The notes under the pieces are model-generated. The model had not been told where the DNA came from. It was given only the letters and a program-made list of their open reading frames with translations, and ran no database searches. Shown here piece after piece: positions 14,290 to 26,506 of a stretch of 64,000 nucleotides of DNA. The stretch is from NCBI GenBank assembly GCA_963921425.1, contig OY992837.1, positions 15,597,896-15,661,895 on the forward strand, read 5' to 3'. Positions within the stretch are counted from its first letter, which is position 1. Every line of letters starts with the position of its first letter. Both the position numbers and the translations under genes were made by a program. The DNA is from Dryas octopetala (lineage: Eukaryota; Streptophyta; Magnoliopsida; Rosales; Rosaceae).

Positions 14290-15200
14290 TTGAAAATAAT
14301 TTACCTTCCTTTATTAACTGAGTTGAGAACCTTGGGAGCCAATTTGTCAATGCACAACTCAAGAGTATTATTAGCTAGTTTTCAAGTGAGGCCTATGCTA
14401 ATTAATCAAGTACGGGCAGATTACTCAATGCGAGAGGAGGGAGCATTAGTCTTTGGAAATAGATTATGTGTACCTAATAACGAAGCTTTGAAAAAAGAAA
14501 TTATTGAGAAGGCTCACAATTCAGCTTATGCTATGCATCTGGGTAGTACTAAAATGCATCGTACATTACGAGAGCATTACTGGTGGCAACGTATGAAAAG
14601 GGAAATAGCAGAATTTCTTTTGAAATTTGCCAGCAAGTAAAGTTTGATCATCAAAAGCCTTCAGGTCCTTCGGAACCACTTCCTATTTCTTAATGAAAAT
14701 TAAAGCATATAAGACTATAAGTAGTCATGGCGGCATTTGGGTAGTTGTAGACCGACGGACCAAGTCAGCGCATATTTTATCTGTTAAATCAACCTACTTA
14801 ATGGAGAAATTAACCAAGATTTATGTGGATGAAATTGTAAGGTTACATAGTTTTGGCCTAGTTTGTAGCGAGAAATAGGTACTAAATTACATTTTAGCAC
14901 TACCTTATCCTCAGACAGATGGACAGTTTGAGAGAACTATTCAAACGCTGGAGGACGTGTCACATGCATGTGTCATGCAATTCAAAGGAAATTGGGATAC
15001 TCATTTACCACTGATGGAACTTGCATATAATAATAGCTATCATGCAAGTAATGGGATGACCCCATTTGGTGCATTATATGGTCGGAAGTGCAGAACTCCA
15101 GTGTTGGGATGAAGTGGGTGATGAAAAAATTTGGGGCCAGAGCTTGTGCAATCAACAGCTGAAAAAATGAACCTTCAGAATGTATGCTGAAAATATGAGA
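14290..15200 (+). pseudogene. Ty3/gypsy retrotransposon remnant: integrase region
   Basis: Several frames together read as a gypsy integrase. First comes the HHCC zinc-binding segment (KKEIIEKAHNSAYAMHLGST, KMHRTLREHYWW) at 14490-14630. A frameshift at about 14625 leads to ICQQVKFDHQKPSGPSEPLP. Then the core (GGIWVVVDRRTKSAHILSVK) follows at about 14730-14790, then YPQTDGQ-type and LPLMELAYNNSYHASNGMTP blocks at 14905-15070 with FGALYGRKCRTP, and finally CWDEVGDEK and GPELVQSTAEKM at about 15100-15170. Stops and frame changes are frequent and part of the core is missing. No LTR, reverse transcriptase or gag is attached. Confidence 0.8.
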
Positions 15201-15731
15201 AATTGATTGAAGCAAACCCAAACCACTTCTACTTTACATAACAAATCTATTCCACAACCCGTAGGTAACAACTGCACCATCTCCTTTGTATGGGACTTCT
15301 ACATTGGGCTCTTGCTCTTGTAAGTTGTAATTGTACAGCTTCCGTTGAGGTTTAGACCATTGAATCAACATATGGAAGCCCTACATCAATACGAAGAGGT
15401 TGTCATCTTTTAAGGGAGTTGAAAGCAATGAGTTATTGAATGAATTTCTTGATATGTACATTTTTTAGTGGTTTCTTAAGATGGAAAGGTGTATGGATAT
15501 CATATGCTATGCAATATGCTGGGAAGTGGAAAAGCTATTGTTGAATTGCAAGGCGCAACCAGAAAGGAGTCCTACTTCCAGAGTAGATAAGCTTTAAGTA
15601 AATAATCCTCTTCCATCCATCATTTAAAAACACCAATAATATCTAGGGACAATTTTTACAATATTTAAAGTTTAAAGTAAAATAGAAGCTGAGAAAAAGT
15701 GAACCCTGTTAAGAGCTGAAATGTCTGAATG
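15201..15731. other. spacer and IES6 3' region
   Basis: No coding similarity recognised. It includes the likely 3' UTR of the minus-strand gene that ends at 15732. Confidence 0.4.
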
Positions 15732-18037
15732 TTACTTCAAAACGACAGCAGCATTTCTCAGAGCCAGATATCTTTGAACATGTTCATTCGGAAGTGATCT
15801 TATGAGCTTGAAGATATCAGCATTGGCATAGCGGAGGTTTGTCCTCGGATCATAGTAAGGTGCCTGCACGGTGCACAGAAGCATTATTCTCCACTGTGAA
15901 GATGAAAAAAAGGAGATATGGGCATTAATTGATTCAACATTTTTTTTAAGATCAATAGGAATCATTCACTTTGTCATCATATAGAAATTCTTCTTAGAAA
16001 CATTAATCATACCAATATGCCAGGAAACACAACAACAGACAACATACGGCTCAAGCTAAACTCATCAAAGTTCGATCAGCAATCTATAAAGCTGAGGACA
16101 AGTACAGGCACTGATCGAGCAGGATTCTTAACAATTCAAGTTCAGGCAAAATTTCTCAGTTACATTAGGTAGGATTGATGGATGTACCAAGAGATTTCCT
16201 TCATTCGTAAGATGTTCTGTGTGAGAGCAGCCTTGTAATTGATTTTTTACAGCAAAAAGACTAATATTATTTCTTTATTGGACAATGTTTATATTTCTTA
16301 TATTGTACAATAGATATTGACGGTTGATGAGAATTATATGACTTACATGTAAATCCTCATATGGTTCATCAAAACAATCCTATTTGTTCTACCTCCATGA
16401 CTTGCTTGGCTAAATTTTAGCTATATGAAGCATCTCCTATTTGTTGTTCAAAACAATCATAGTCCCTACTAATTTTTCTACTTTTAGAATAATTTTTTCT
16501 TCAATAGTAACGAGCAGTGTAGATAATAATGTTGTTCCTGCCTAACATGACCCAGAAACGTTCCATTGTATTCCACAGCTAATTGGCCTCATTATGCCAA
16601 AAATGTTATCGCTATTTAATAGAACACAATCTGTTTCTTTATTAGTTTTAAAATTGAAAGTTCAATGGATTTTCATTAAACTTGGGCCATTTAATTTTAT
16701 AATTAGTTGATACTCATCAACAGGCCAGATTGCCTCCTGAACAAGCTTAGCCCAGAAAATCCTGCCTTGATTCTGAAACAAGCTTGAATGACCTAACACT
16801 GGACTCAACCTAAAGAACAGACTCTGAGCGCAGCAACACAATCTTCCTTGATATTTCATTTTAAAATAATCCAATTACATACTGTGATCACTGTGGAAAT
16901 GTTACAGACTGTAATCACGGTGGAAATGTAGATAGAAATTTAGTTAGAAATATTGATCTGATAAGAACTCTATTGGTTGCTGTGATGTTTCTTAAAGATT
17001 TAAATTTATTATGGGAAGAAGAATTCATTAGATTTCAGAATTTTATTCAAAGAGACAAGGCAGCATAGAGAGAAAAAATTGGTAGAGCTAGCAGGGTGTC
17101 TTTAAGAATGTCATAGGCTGGAAATTCATGTGGTTAACTTAAAACAACATAGCTAGAGAGAATGAAAGAAAAGGGTTGTTAGGAAACTTAGCCATTGAAT
17201 GAAACTCATGTGAATATATGAAATTTAAGAGACAAGGCAGCATAGAGAGAAAAAATTGGTAGAGCTAGCAGGGTGTCTTTAAGAATGTCATAGGCTGGAA
17301 ATTCATGTGGACAACTTAAAACAATATAGCTAGAGAGAATGAAAGAAAAGGGTTGTTAGGAAACTTAGCCATTGAATGAAACTCATGTGAATATATGAAA
17401 TTTAAGATAAACAGATAAATGATCCACCCACACCCTTAGTAGTTAAATCGAATTAGATAATCATGCAGACCAATATCCATATCTAGGAAAGTTTCACAAT
17501 GTCAATACCTCAAATCCTGTTATATCACAAATTCTCTTGCATGGATGCATAGAGGGTGGCGACTCTATATTAACATCTGCAAAACATGGGACAATCAAAA
17601 ATTATATTACCGGAAAGCAAACTATATAACAAAATTTAAAAAGAAAAAAAAAATGAGATAGAACGCTTGCAACTGATATGCTTAAAATACGAGCTAACTA
17701 TTTTTTTCTGTACAAGTGAAGCAATTCATATACACTATAGTAACACTTACAATTGGGTTTTCAATTTGATTAAAAATTAGTCTAAGGGGTAAAAAGTGAA
17801 GTCTAAAAATTAACTATAACTTACAATTTTTTGATAAGAACTATAACTTACAATTGGGTTCTTCAGGAGGGTAATTCTGGTAATTCTCGGCCTGAATGAT
17901 CTGCTTTTGATTGGCCTTTTGGTACTTCCAATGCCTCCCTCTTGATTGGCCTTTTGGTACTTCTCGTACATCTGAATGCGCTTGAAGCTCAAGTGTGTTG
18001 GCAACACCAGCTCTGCTTGAACCACCTCTGGCTCCAT
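15732..18037 (-). pseudogene. IES6: IES6 / INO80 complex subunit C (YL1-C domain) gene with one frameshift
   Basis: Exons on the minus strand are 17852-18037 (ATG at 18037), 17509-17576 and 15732-15863. They read MEPEVVQAELVLPTHLSFKR and IQMYEKY, then in the next frame PKGQSRGRHWK and KQIIQAENYQNYPPEEPN, then [20 protein letters not shown], then [20 protein letters not shown] to a stop after NAAVVLK. The YL1-C block is complete. IES6 binds the INO80 chromatin remodeller and helps nucleosome sliding and histone exchange in the nucleus. The exon lengths (186+68+132) leave one base short. The defect falls at GAGAAGTACCAAAAGG, where the family reads KYPKGQ and one C appears to be missing. A 21-base segment is also duplicated nearby, adding about six residues (YQKANQ) before KQII. 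This is either a mildly broken gene or a sequencing/assembly error. Confidence 0.85.
17051..17405. repeat. 177-bp tandem duplication in the IES6 intron
   Basis: Two nearly identical units begin with AGAGACAAGGCAGCATAGAG at 17051 and 17228. They differ at only a few bases (for example TTAACTT versus ACAACTT). The near-identity indicates a recent duplication. Confidence 0.9.
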
Positions 18038-20293
18038 ATTTTCCTTGTAAACATGAATATGAAACTAGTTTTAATTTCAAAGCTGATTGCAAAATTATTC
18101 AATCATAACCCCCAAATTAATGAACCACCTCTCTAGCTCGGGACCAATCAATCAATAATGGGTTGAGATGGATCGGTCAATTAGCTGAGTTAACTCATCC
18201 AAGTTAACCAAGCCAACTCACTAGCCCCAAATTAAAGATCTGAAATGAATGTTATCTTCTTCTACGACACTAACTGAATGAACCCATTTTAGGTTTGAGG
18301 AACAGCATCAAAGGAAGCACAGGAATCTATGCAATTCTAACAAAGGAAGGAGAAGAGGATTACTTACTGAAAGTGCCACTGCCCAGTAAATTAAGCACTT
18401 AGGTTAGTTCACGGTGACCACAGCGGCAGCTCCAAAAGCGACACTGGTGGAGTTTGATTTGTTATGGCCAATGCGAAAGCAAACATCTATGCAAGATGAG
18501 CCCAAGCTGTATTAAGCATTCAAACAGTGGAGAATTACCTTCAAGAATGATAAACACAGTGGCCAAAATTAAATAATAAATAAATTATCATCCATCAGAA
18601 TTGGAAATTTGGTGAGGATGATTGGAAAACACGGGTATCATTTTTGGAAAATAGATTCAAACTATGCATAACTTTTGAAAACGTCTCACATACGTTTCCA
18701 CCGTATTTGGAAAAACATGAGATACAGATAGAAAACATAGAAGTAGGACCTCGTTTGGTATCCTATTTAAAAAATATTTTCAAAAATTAGGATCCATTCT
18801 AAAAACTTGAGTTTTGAAATATAGTTTTTAAAATCTGAAAACTTGTTTTGTATAAAATTTGAAAACACTTTTTAAATTTAAAAGCCGAATGACACAAATG
18901 ACATCCAGACTTTGAGGCTTGTGCGCAAATGTCATCCAATTTTTCAATTGCGACAATTTGCTATCCAATCTTTCAGAATTGTGCAAATTTGCCATCTACC
19001 ATCATAATTTCTATTAAATTAGAATGTTCTGTTAAATCTGAATTTTAAATAAATTTTTTATTTAAATATAATTAAAAATCAAATTTAAAAATACAAAAAA
19101 AAATCACCACTACCCTCACCGAGCGCACCCACCCAGCCACGAAACCTCCATCATTTCCAGAGATCTTGCAACTCACACAAACTTCCTCCTCAACCCCACC
19201 TCCACTCCACCACCAAACCCAACAACTTAATCTCCAAAAAAATCTATTCTTTCATTCATAAGGCTTTAATTTTAACCCTCTCATTTTCAAACCCCTCTCA
19301 GATCCTCTCTCCCATTTCTTCATCACTCCCATATCTCCACATAAAACTAGTTTGTGTTGGGGTTGCTACTATTTATTTGTGCAGAAAAGAGAAAAGAGGA
19401 GGTGAATTTTTAGAAGAGAAAGAAAGAGAGAAAGAGAAAGAGAGGGAGAGAAGGGAGGGGCTGGTCGGGAGGGAGAGAGGTGGAACGAGGTGGTCGAAGT
19501 GAGGGACCGTCAGCGGTGGTGGAGGGAGGGGCGCCGGTGGATTGCTGCTGTATTTTTTTGGCAGAAAGGGGAGAAGAGAGAAAGAAAGAGGAGCTGTGGG
19601 GCTGCCATGGCAATCTGGGAAGAAGAGGGAGGTGTTGGGTTTTAGAATTTTTTTTTAATAAAATAAAATGATAAAAAAAAAGTAAAGAAATTGTATTTGA
19701 ATGTGCGGTAAAAAAAAGTGTGTAATGATTGCGGATTAAAAAGTTTAAAAAATGACACATGTCATTATCTCATTTGTCCACATACATTTTAAATACAATT
19801 GACCATAAAAAGACTAAAATGTCCTTTTAAAAATAGGTCACATGTGACCATTTTTTAACAAAAATTTTGACAGAATCAAACGGAGATTATACATTACAAA
19901 ACTTTTTAAATTCAGATGCCACATTGAATTAATTTTTTTGTTAAGTGATGAAGTGAAAAATGAATCAAAATTCAAGTAGATAAAGTGATAAAAAACCTAA
20001 AAATTATTTTTAAGTTGTATTATTATATTTACCTGCTGCTAATCAATCTCCAATCCAATTTTCATATTTTAGGGAACTTGGAGATACAATGCTGTCTTCT
20101 TGACACCAGGCCAGCATCCCAGTGACAGGAAGTTCTCCATTACTGAATAAAACTCTACTACATTACATATACTTTGCAACCAGCTGGCTGGTCTTATTAT
20201 TTTCCTTTTGGAATACTTAAATGTTTTTGAATAATGCAGCACAAAGGCTATAAGAAAACAAGAGCAGGAATGCTGAAAAAGAACGTTGATGGG
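18038..20293. other. intergenic, repeat-like AT-rich and GA-rich sequence
   Basis: Repeated ATCCA-type blocks with AATTTGC/AAATTTG at 18890-19010 resemble a transposon terminus of the long-TIR MITE type, but I could not define both ends. A C-rich stretch lies at 19105-19220 and a strongly purine-rich one at 19385-19610. Open frames in these (for example 19410-19760) are compositional and not credible genes. Confidence 0.45.
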
Positions 20294-23274
20294 TCAAAGC
20301 GCCTTGGTACTCGACATCTTTGGATTAAGGGAGGGTTGGGTGGGCTTCGATTCCACTTCAGCTACGGATTCTGCTTCAGCATCAGGTTCGGCTTCCGCTT
20401 CAGCATCAGGTTCGGCTTCCGCTTCAGCTTCAGATTCCGATTCAGATTCAGATTCCGATTCAGCTTCAGATTCCGATTCAGATTCAGATTCCGATTCAGC
20501 TTCAGATTCCACTTCAGCTTCAGATTCCGCTTCAGTTTCAGATTCTGATTCAGCTTCAGATTCCGATTCAGCTTCAGCTTCAGCTTCAGATTCTGCTTCA
20601 GTTTCAGATTCCGCTTCAGATTCAGATTCAATGCAAGGGAGATTTCCTTCTTCAATGATATGGTACACTGTATAAACGAGACCAAAATTCTTAACAGCCT
20701 GCATGGCCTCTCTAAATCCTTGGCCATAAATTTCATCTTTTCTATTCTCAATCAATCCTATGTAATAGTCATTCAAAGATTTTCTAAATTCAGCCTGCTT
20801 CTTGAGGGTTTCGGATGAGGAGTCAACAACAATACTAGAACAAAACGATTTCATCCATATGTATTTAATTACTTCGCAAATACCTTCTTCAACCCTTCTT
20901 TCCAATATTTGACAACCTATATAATAGGCACACAAAAAACACCAATCAGTAAGGAAAAAATAAAGAAATTTAAACATAGGGGAGAGAGATAGAGAGAGAG
21001 AGTAAGAGAGAATATTATGGAGCCTAGCTAGTAAACATATAAATGGACCAGATTTCAATTCAATAATCCGATTACAATCCAAATAGCATAATCCATTAGA
21101 TGATCCAGTTACATTCCATGGTCCGAATCGGATAGTTGGATTATAAATGGATTTGGATTCAAACTAAAATTTAAGCTAATCCGATCTGTTTATATTCAAA
21201 CCTTTAATTCCGTTAAACCATGCATGCATCACCTCATGAGCCAAGGTTCCACCCATCAACACACTGTATGGAAGCAGATAAAACTTTAGAGTCTAACAAA
21301 TAACATAATAAAGTATAGTTGTTAAATTGAAGAAATAAAAATTCTAATGAGTCTATATATGGATTTTTTGTACGGGTGAAAATACATGCATGCTTAACCT
21401 TGTGAACTTTCATATATGATATACCTAACAAACTAAATAATTAATACACCAAGTAGCTATTTGTTTATTGGTATTTTTCTTCACTTTATTAGAAAAGACC
21501 CCAAGTTCAAATCCCCTTCCCAAATTTATAAAAATAATATAACAAAAATAACTAAAACCAAATGAAGCAAAAATGTTAAAAGTTGAAAAAATAAATACAA
21601 ATATATAAACTAAAACCTCACTGTGAACTAAAAGTTCTAAAACCCTTGGCTATAAAGAAGAGCATCAGATATTTATTTAGGTTTGGAACCATCGCTATTT
21701 TCCCCTTTCAAACAAATAGAAACGATTGAAGTATTTCCATTTGGAATCATCTTAGGTCTAATTCACATTTCTTTGGGTGGATTATTCGAAGTTAATATGA
21801 AGTAATAAGACAGTAAAAAATAAAGAGATTCCCAATTCACAAATAAATTTTAATCCTTAGACATGGATTATATATATCCCAGACCCTCTGCAGCATCTCT
21901 CTCTTCCTCTCTCTTTCTCTCTCACTCTCTCTCCCTCCTCCTAATTTGAGGGCTTTGCTGCTCAAATTAGTGTGAAAGGGGGAATGCTAGCTACCTTCCT
22001 CTCCGACCTTCTCTCTTATTGCTCTCATTCTACAATGTAGTTTAATGATCTGAACCGTTCATTTTTTAGATCACACTTTAATAATCATCTCTGCAAAAAT
22101 CCAACAAAATCGAAAATTGTTTGGTTATGTAACTGTTATCAAATAAACAGACTGTGAGTCTAACCGTTGCCAAATCCGTATGATAATTATTTTCAATTTT
22201 GTTGATTTTTTTGCAGAGATGATCGTTAAAGGGTTATCTAAAAAATAAACGGTGTCGATTATGAGATTAAACGGCAGAATGATCAAAATACAAGAGAAAG
22301 ATCTGGCAGCAAAGTCACAGATCTATATGCAAATAAACAAACTTAATAAACTATATATGCAAATGAATCAGGGAATTTAATGCAATGAAGAATGATGCAG
22401 AAGTTTGATAAAAGAAGATGTAAGGTCAGATATATACTCCGGTAGTCCAAACAAAAGCAAAATTTGTATAGGTTTGCCTTGGCAAGTTGATATCTCCACC
22501 TCAATATTTTCTCCATTTTTTGTACATTTTTCAATCTGTTACAAACCAGAGAAGAAAGGTTTTATAGCACAAATAGAACTACATATAAGAAATTTTAACG
22601 CACAAAATTCCCAATTGTTGTTAATTTAAATTTAGGGCTAGATATTTTAGTAAAAAAAAAATAATTAATTACTAACAAAACACTTACCCTCTCGATAGGA
22701 CATGCACTTAGCACGGTAGAACCAGCAATCGAACCCTTACAATAAATTGGGAAAAAAAATGCAATTAATGAACTTTTTAATAAAATGAAAACCATATCAA
22801 AAATGGCATGGCGAATCAATTAGCTCAATATTTTCATTAATACATTAATTTGAAGTTTGTAGCTACTTACTTTCGTAGAACAATTAGCATTCAATCTGTT
22901 CATCTCATTTTTGTCAACAAATAAGATAGGAATGTCTTCATCCACCATGAAATTTAAAAGTTTACATAATTGATATACTTTTTTAATAAGTGGTTTGCAC
23001 TGCTCTGGATCAATGATAGCAATAGAATAACAATCTAAGCAAAGTTTTCGGCCATCACTAAGGTTCACATATTCCACTTCTTCCTGCATGTAGGCAAATC
23101 AAAGTTCCAACCTCAATGAAACAAAATTAAAAAAAAAAAATTGTTTATTTTTGTTGAGCCAACTTTGGGGAGTAAAATATCTTTCCACAAACCTTATTTT
23201 CGGGTGATATCTTTCCACAAACCTTACTTCTATGACAAGTACTACACCTCGGAGTCTCATACGCCAGTTGCATC
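20294..23274 (-). CDS. DA1-family peptidase, C-terminal part, with Glu/Ser-rich tail
   Basis: Six phase-compatible exons on the minus strand: 23223-23274, 22871-23083, 22688-22735, 22438-22535, 21202-21263 and 20294-20916, about 364 residues. They read [12 protein letters not shown] (end of the LIM-like region), [36 protein letters not shown], then [13 protein letters not shown], which holds the HExxH zinc site. [19 protein letters not shown] (third-ligand region) and [17 protein letters not shown] follow. DA1 proteins are ubiquitin-activated zinc peptidases that limit organ growth. The UIM and LIM exons expected upstream were not found to about 25 kb, so the 5' end is unknown or lost. After NLPCIE the last exon continues for about 90 residues of Glu/Ser/Ala repeats, ending [10 protein letters not shown]. 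Reading frame and splice sites are intact throughout. Confidence 0.82.
20360..20630. repeat. 6-bp-based minisatellite encoding the acidic tail
   Basis: Units of GATTCA, GATTCC and GCTTCA alternate for about 270 bases. On the minus strand, in the DA1 frame, they give Glu-Ser/Glu-Ala repeats. The plus-strand frames give Ser-Asp or Phe-Arg repeats, which are shadows. Confidence 0.9.
21895..22280. repeat. pyrimidine run and palindromic repeat in a DA1-like intron
   Basis: CTCTCT-rich sequence at 21893-21935 is followed by an imperfect palindrome. CTGAACCGTTCATTTTTTAG and ATCATCTCTGCAAAAATCC near 22040-22100 are mirrored by GCAGAGATGATCG and TTATCTAAAAAATAAACGG near 22214-22255. This looks like a MITE related to the internal unit of the hAT element at 12.1-12.7 kb. 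Confidence 0.55.
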
Positions 23275-25230
23275 CTGAGTTGAACAAAATGGAGCGGAAC
23301 CAAGAGAGAGAACCAAACAGCCAAGAGGATCGAAGAAGTGGAGAAAAACCTTTACAAAAAGAGAGAACGTGAAAGTCATCCAAACCATATTCAAAACTCA
23401 AATTAACTTAAAAATCTCTAACAATGTCCCTAAATTAAATGACATTAAATAAGTAAATTTAAGAAAAGATCACGTCCAGCAGATAAAATCCCCAACAATA
23501 ACGCAAAAGGATTTCAGTAAAAAAATGAAAAATCCACAGATCCAGACTATCCAAATTACCCATTACTAATTGAAAGGAAATAAGATGTATACAATATAAT
23601 ATCATACATTTATATACAATGTATTATATGATTTTGTAGTGATATATACACAAACAAGAAATATAAATATTAGCTTATGTAGATGTAAAATATAATAATA
23701 AATGGTCTTTTATGTAGCTTAAGTTTCAAAACAAACCACAACCCAAAACACAATACCAACTACCCTAACGTACCTTGTGATCGTTCCCATTCCACATACC
23801 AACTAGACCCATGACCTATGTAACATTGTTTACACTTTACAAGCATAAGTCCATGTAAGATATCATAATTCCTCAACGAGGGTGTCGAAAAAAAAGAGGT
23901 GTGAACTGTGGGAACAGACAAATTTCAGTTTAACCTACGAGAAGATGAAACATGGAAAAACAGCACGGCAACATTTCTTCAACCTCTAAACCCCACACAA
24001 ATTAAGCCATTATTATCTTTGCTAGATATTTTCAGTTTCAGGACCCCTACTTTGAATTCAACTCAATTCTTAAGTGTTTGTTTTTAGTGATTCTTGACCT
24101 TATGGAAAGAGGACAAAGCCCTCTACAATTACATGTCAACCATACATACAAAGGTCAAGTGTGATGAATGTTGAAACTATGCAAAGTTACTGTTCCATCC
24201 TATTACTTGAAAAGACCCACAATCCTATGTAATTATTTTTGAGGTTTATTGTCTGATAATCACAAGAAAGTGACGATTTTTATTAGTTCTATGCTAAAAA
24301 AGATGTAGAAACCATACTTAATTAATAAAAGTATGTAAGAATATCTATGCAAAAATATAAAATTTTACTCACAAAAGACCCAAGTCTTGATTTTTTACTT
24401 CTTTTGGCCTGAATGGGGATGGTTAGGTATTTGGTGTGTTATTTCTATGGGTCAAGCAGCAACAATACAAAAACGGAGGACGATGCAAGACGTGACGGAG
24501 GCGAGATTGATAGAGAGATAGAGAGAGAGGCGAGATCGCGTTGCCGGCGAGAGAGAAGTCTACACAGAGGCGAGAGATATCTGAGTGGAGTGAGAGACAG
24601 GCGGATCTGAAGTAAAGAAGCACAGAGGAGATAGACCTGGTGCGGGGAGATAGGGTCACGTGCACAAGTTGCCCTTAGCAATTTTATGGCATGTATATAA
24701 TCGAAACCAAAATAAGGAATTCATTCCGATTAGGAGTAATTACTAATCATATAAAAATAAAAAGATACCCACATGATATTAAAAATTTAATTTTTTATTT
24801 TAGAAGAATTGGATTTTTGAGTAGAAATGATATTTTGATTGTTGGAGAAACAACCCATCAGGAGTTCTTTTTTTTTTTATTATTATTATATCCTCACATT
24901 ATTTTTACAATTTCAAATTTACTCATTCACTATTATATAAAATAATTTATTTAGAAAAGGTATTTTAATAATCAAATTGATTTCAATTCTGATTCAAGTA
25001 AATTAGTAAACAGCTTATATGAAATCAGTATCATTCCTATTATGATTCTAAATAATTTAGTAAACAGCTTCAATGAGGTTTCAGATTCTGACTCCTCCTC
25101 AATTTAATTTCTTCTATCCTGATTACGTATTAGTAAACATGTCTTCATGAAATTAAAAAGTTCAAAAAATTTTAGCAAAATAGGTAACATTTGTTGACTG
25201 TACAGCTGTCAAGCTTGATTAGTAGCTTAG
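23275..25230. other. intergenic, nothing firmly recognised
   Basis: I searched the minus strand here for LIM-domain cysteine blocks belonging to the DA1-like gene and saw none. A GA-rich low-complexity stretch lies at 24500-24640. Repeated GTAAACAGCTT/ATTCTGATTC motifs at about 24960-25100 look like an unclassified transposon fragment. Confidence 0.45.
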
Positions 25231-26270
25231 TGTAAGACCCTTACAAGTCTTGGCATGGGCGGTTGCCTTGAACCATTCCAAGGTGTGAGCAAACGCAAAG
25301 CAGAGGCGCAGAGATGGCTTGTCAAGGTGCTGAAGAGAGCAGCACACGCATGAGGGCATGAAAAGTTGGTGCCTAGAGATGATGCATGGCGTAGGAAGCA
25401 AGACCTAGCATGCATGGCAGCGGCGTAGCATAGGCAGCGAGGCCAAGCACGCAAGTGTTGCGCAAGCGTTGGTGCAAGAGTGGTGCAGCAACGGCGCAAA
25501 GGTTCTAGCCATGAGCGGACCATGGCTAGGTGGGCTTGACCAGGCGGGCTGAGTCCAAGGTGCTAAGGTGGCATGTGAGAGGCATATGCCATCTTAGGTG
25601 GCGACATGTGCATGTCATGTGCTTCCAAGAGATCAGATGAGTGGCTGATGGAAGTGGGGCGCCATGTCAGCAGGCGGTTACAAGAGGTGGCCGAAAATGG
25701 GGGAGCATGCCTAAGAGAGTGGGCGGTTTCCTAGTGCATGGAAGTTAGCAGTGGTTGCTAACTTCCCATGATCCCAAGTGGCAGCAACCACCAAAGGAGT
25801 GGGTGGTTATGTGGGCTGCTTAGTGGGAGATAACTTCCCAAGAGAGTGGGTGGTTATGGCAGCAACCATCAAGAGAGTGGGTGGTTATGTGGGCTGCTAG
25901 TGGAAGATAACTTCCCAAGGTAGTGGGCGGTTAAACCCAGCAAGTGGGGGTTGTCCCTTGCAAACTTTATGTATAAATAGGTGTTGAGGCGTCAACACTT
26001 GGCAGTGCATTCTTGAGAGAAACACACCAAGGGGTTTGTGGCGATCCAACAAGTTAGGTTGTAAATCCTTGTCTTTGTGAATAGAAAGAAAGGTTGGGCA
26101 CGTGGCCCGTACGCTTGTTGTGTGGTGATTGCTAGACAAAACAGTGTGTGTGAGTGCACTCAAGCCTCGGTGGTAGGCAGAGAGAGAAGGCTGACTTAGT
26201 GCAGGAGGTGCTAAGTGCCGAGCAAGGCGAAAACGAAAAAGTAGCCTTGTTACCCTTAGTATGGTTATTG
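25231..26270 (+). mobile_element. solo-LTR-like block with a promoter
   Basis: The block starts TGTAAGACCCTTACAAG. It carries a direct-repeat array of GAGTGGGTGGTTATG/GATAACTTCCCAAG units at 25726-25935, then GTATAAATAG at 25971, and a GC-richer leader. This resembles the U3-R-U5 order of a long LTR. No gag-pol belongs to it and I could not confirm a TG...CA end with a target duplication, so the right boundary is approximate. Confidence 0.4.
25971..25980 (+). promoter_or_regulatory. TATA box of the LTR-like block
   Basis: GTATAAATAG lies about 30-40 bases before a plausible start region (GTCAACACTTGGCAG). It is a good plant TATA match. Confidence 0.5.
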
Positions 26271-26494
26271 TTTTAGTTAATAAAAGGCCTATGAGATTAT
26301 GCCATGTGGCATTATAGTTAGAAAGAAACGAGTATGTTAGAATTGGTTAGAGGTTAATTAGTTGTTTCTGTATAAAGCATTGAGCTGTATTCATTTTACG
26401 TAATTCATTCAACTCATTCAATGAAAACTCAAAGTTTCCTCTTAAAACTTTTTCTCTTTTATTGCTGATTTTGATTCTTAGAGCTTTGTGATCA

Positions 26495-26506
26495 TGGTAT
26501 CAAAGC
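26495..26506 (+). other. primer-binding site of the copia element
   Basis: TGGTATCAAAGC immediately after the LTR end matches the 3' end of initiator tRNA-Met except for one base (usual TGGTATCAGAGC). Confidence 0.8.

Noticed and set aside
19410-19760. Open frame in a purine-rich stretch
   Set aside because: Low-complexity composition (GAGAGA) explains the absence of stops.
20286-20675. Plus-strand Ser-Asp repeat protein (129 codons) and Phe-Arg frame at 20234-20548
   Set aside because: They are shadows of the hexanucleotide repeat. The minus strand continues in phase from a conserved DA1 exon.
22343-22534. Minus-strand frame [13 protein letters not shown]
   Set aside because: The same bases in another frame give [14 protein letters not shown] and then [10 protein letters not shown], which joins the DA1-like exons in phase.
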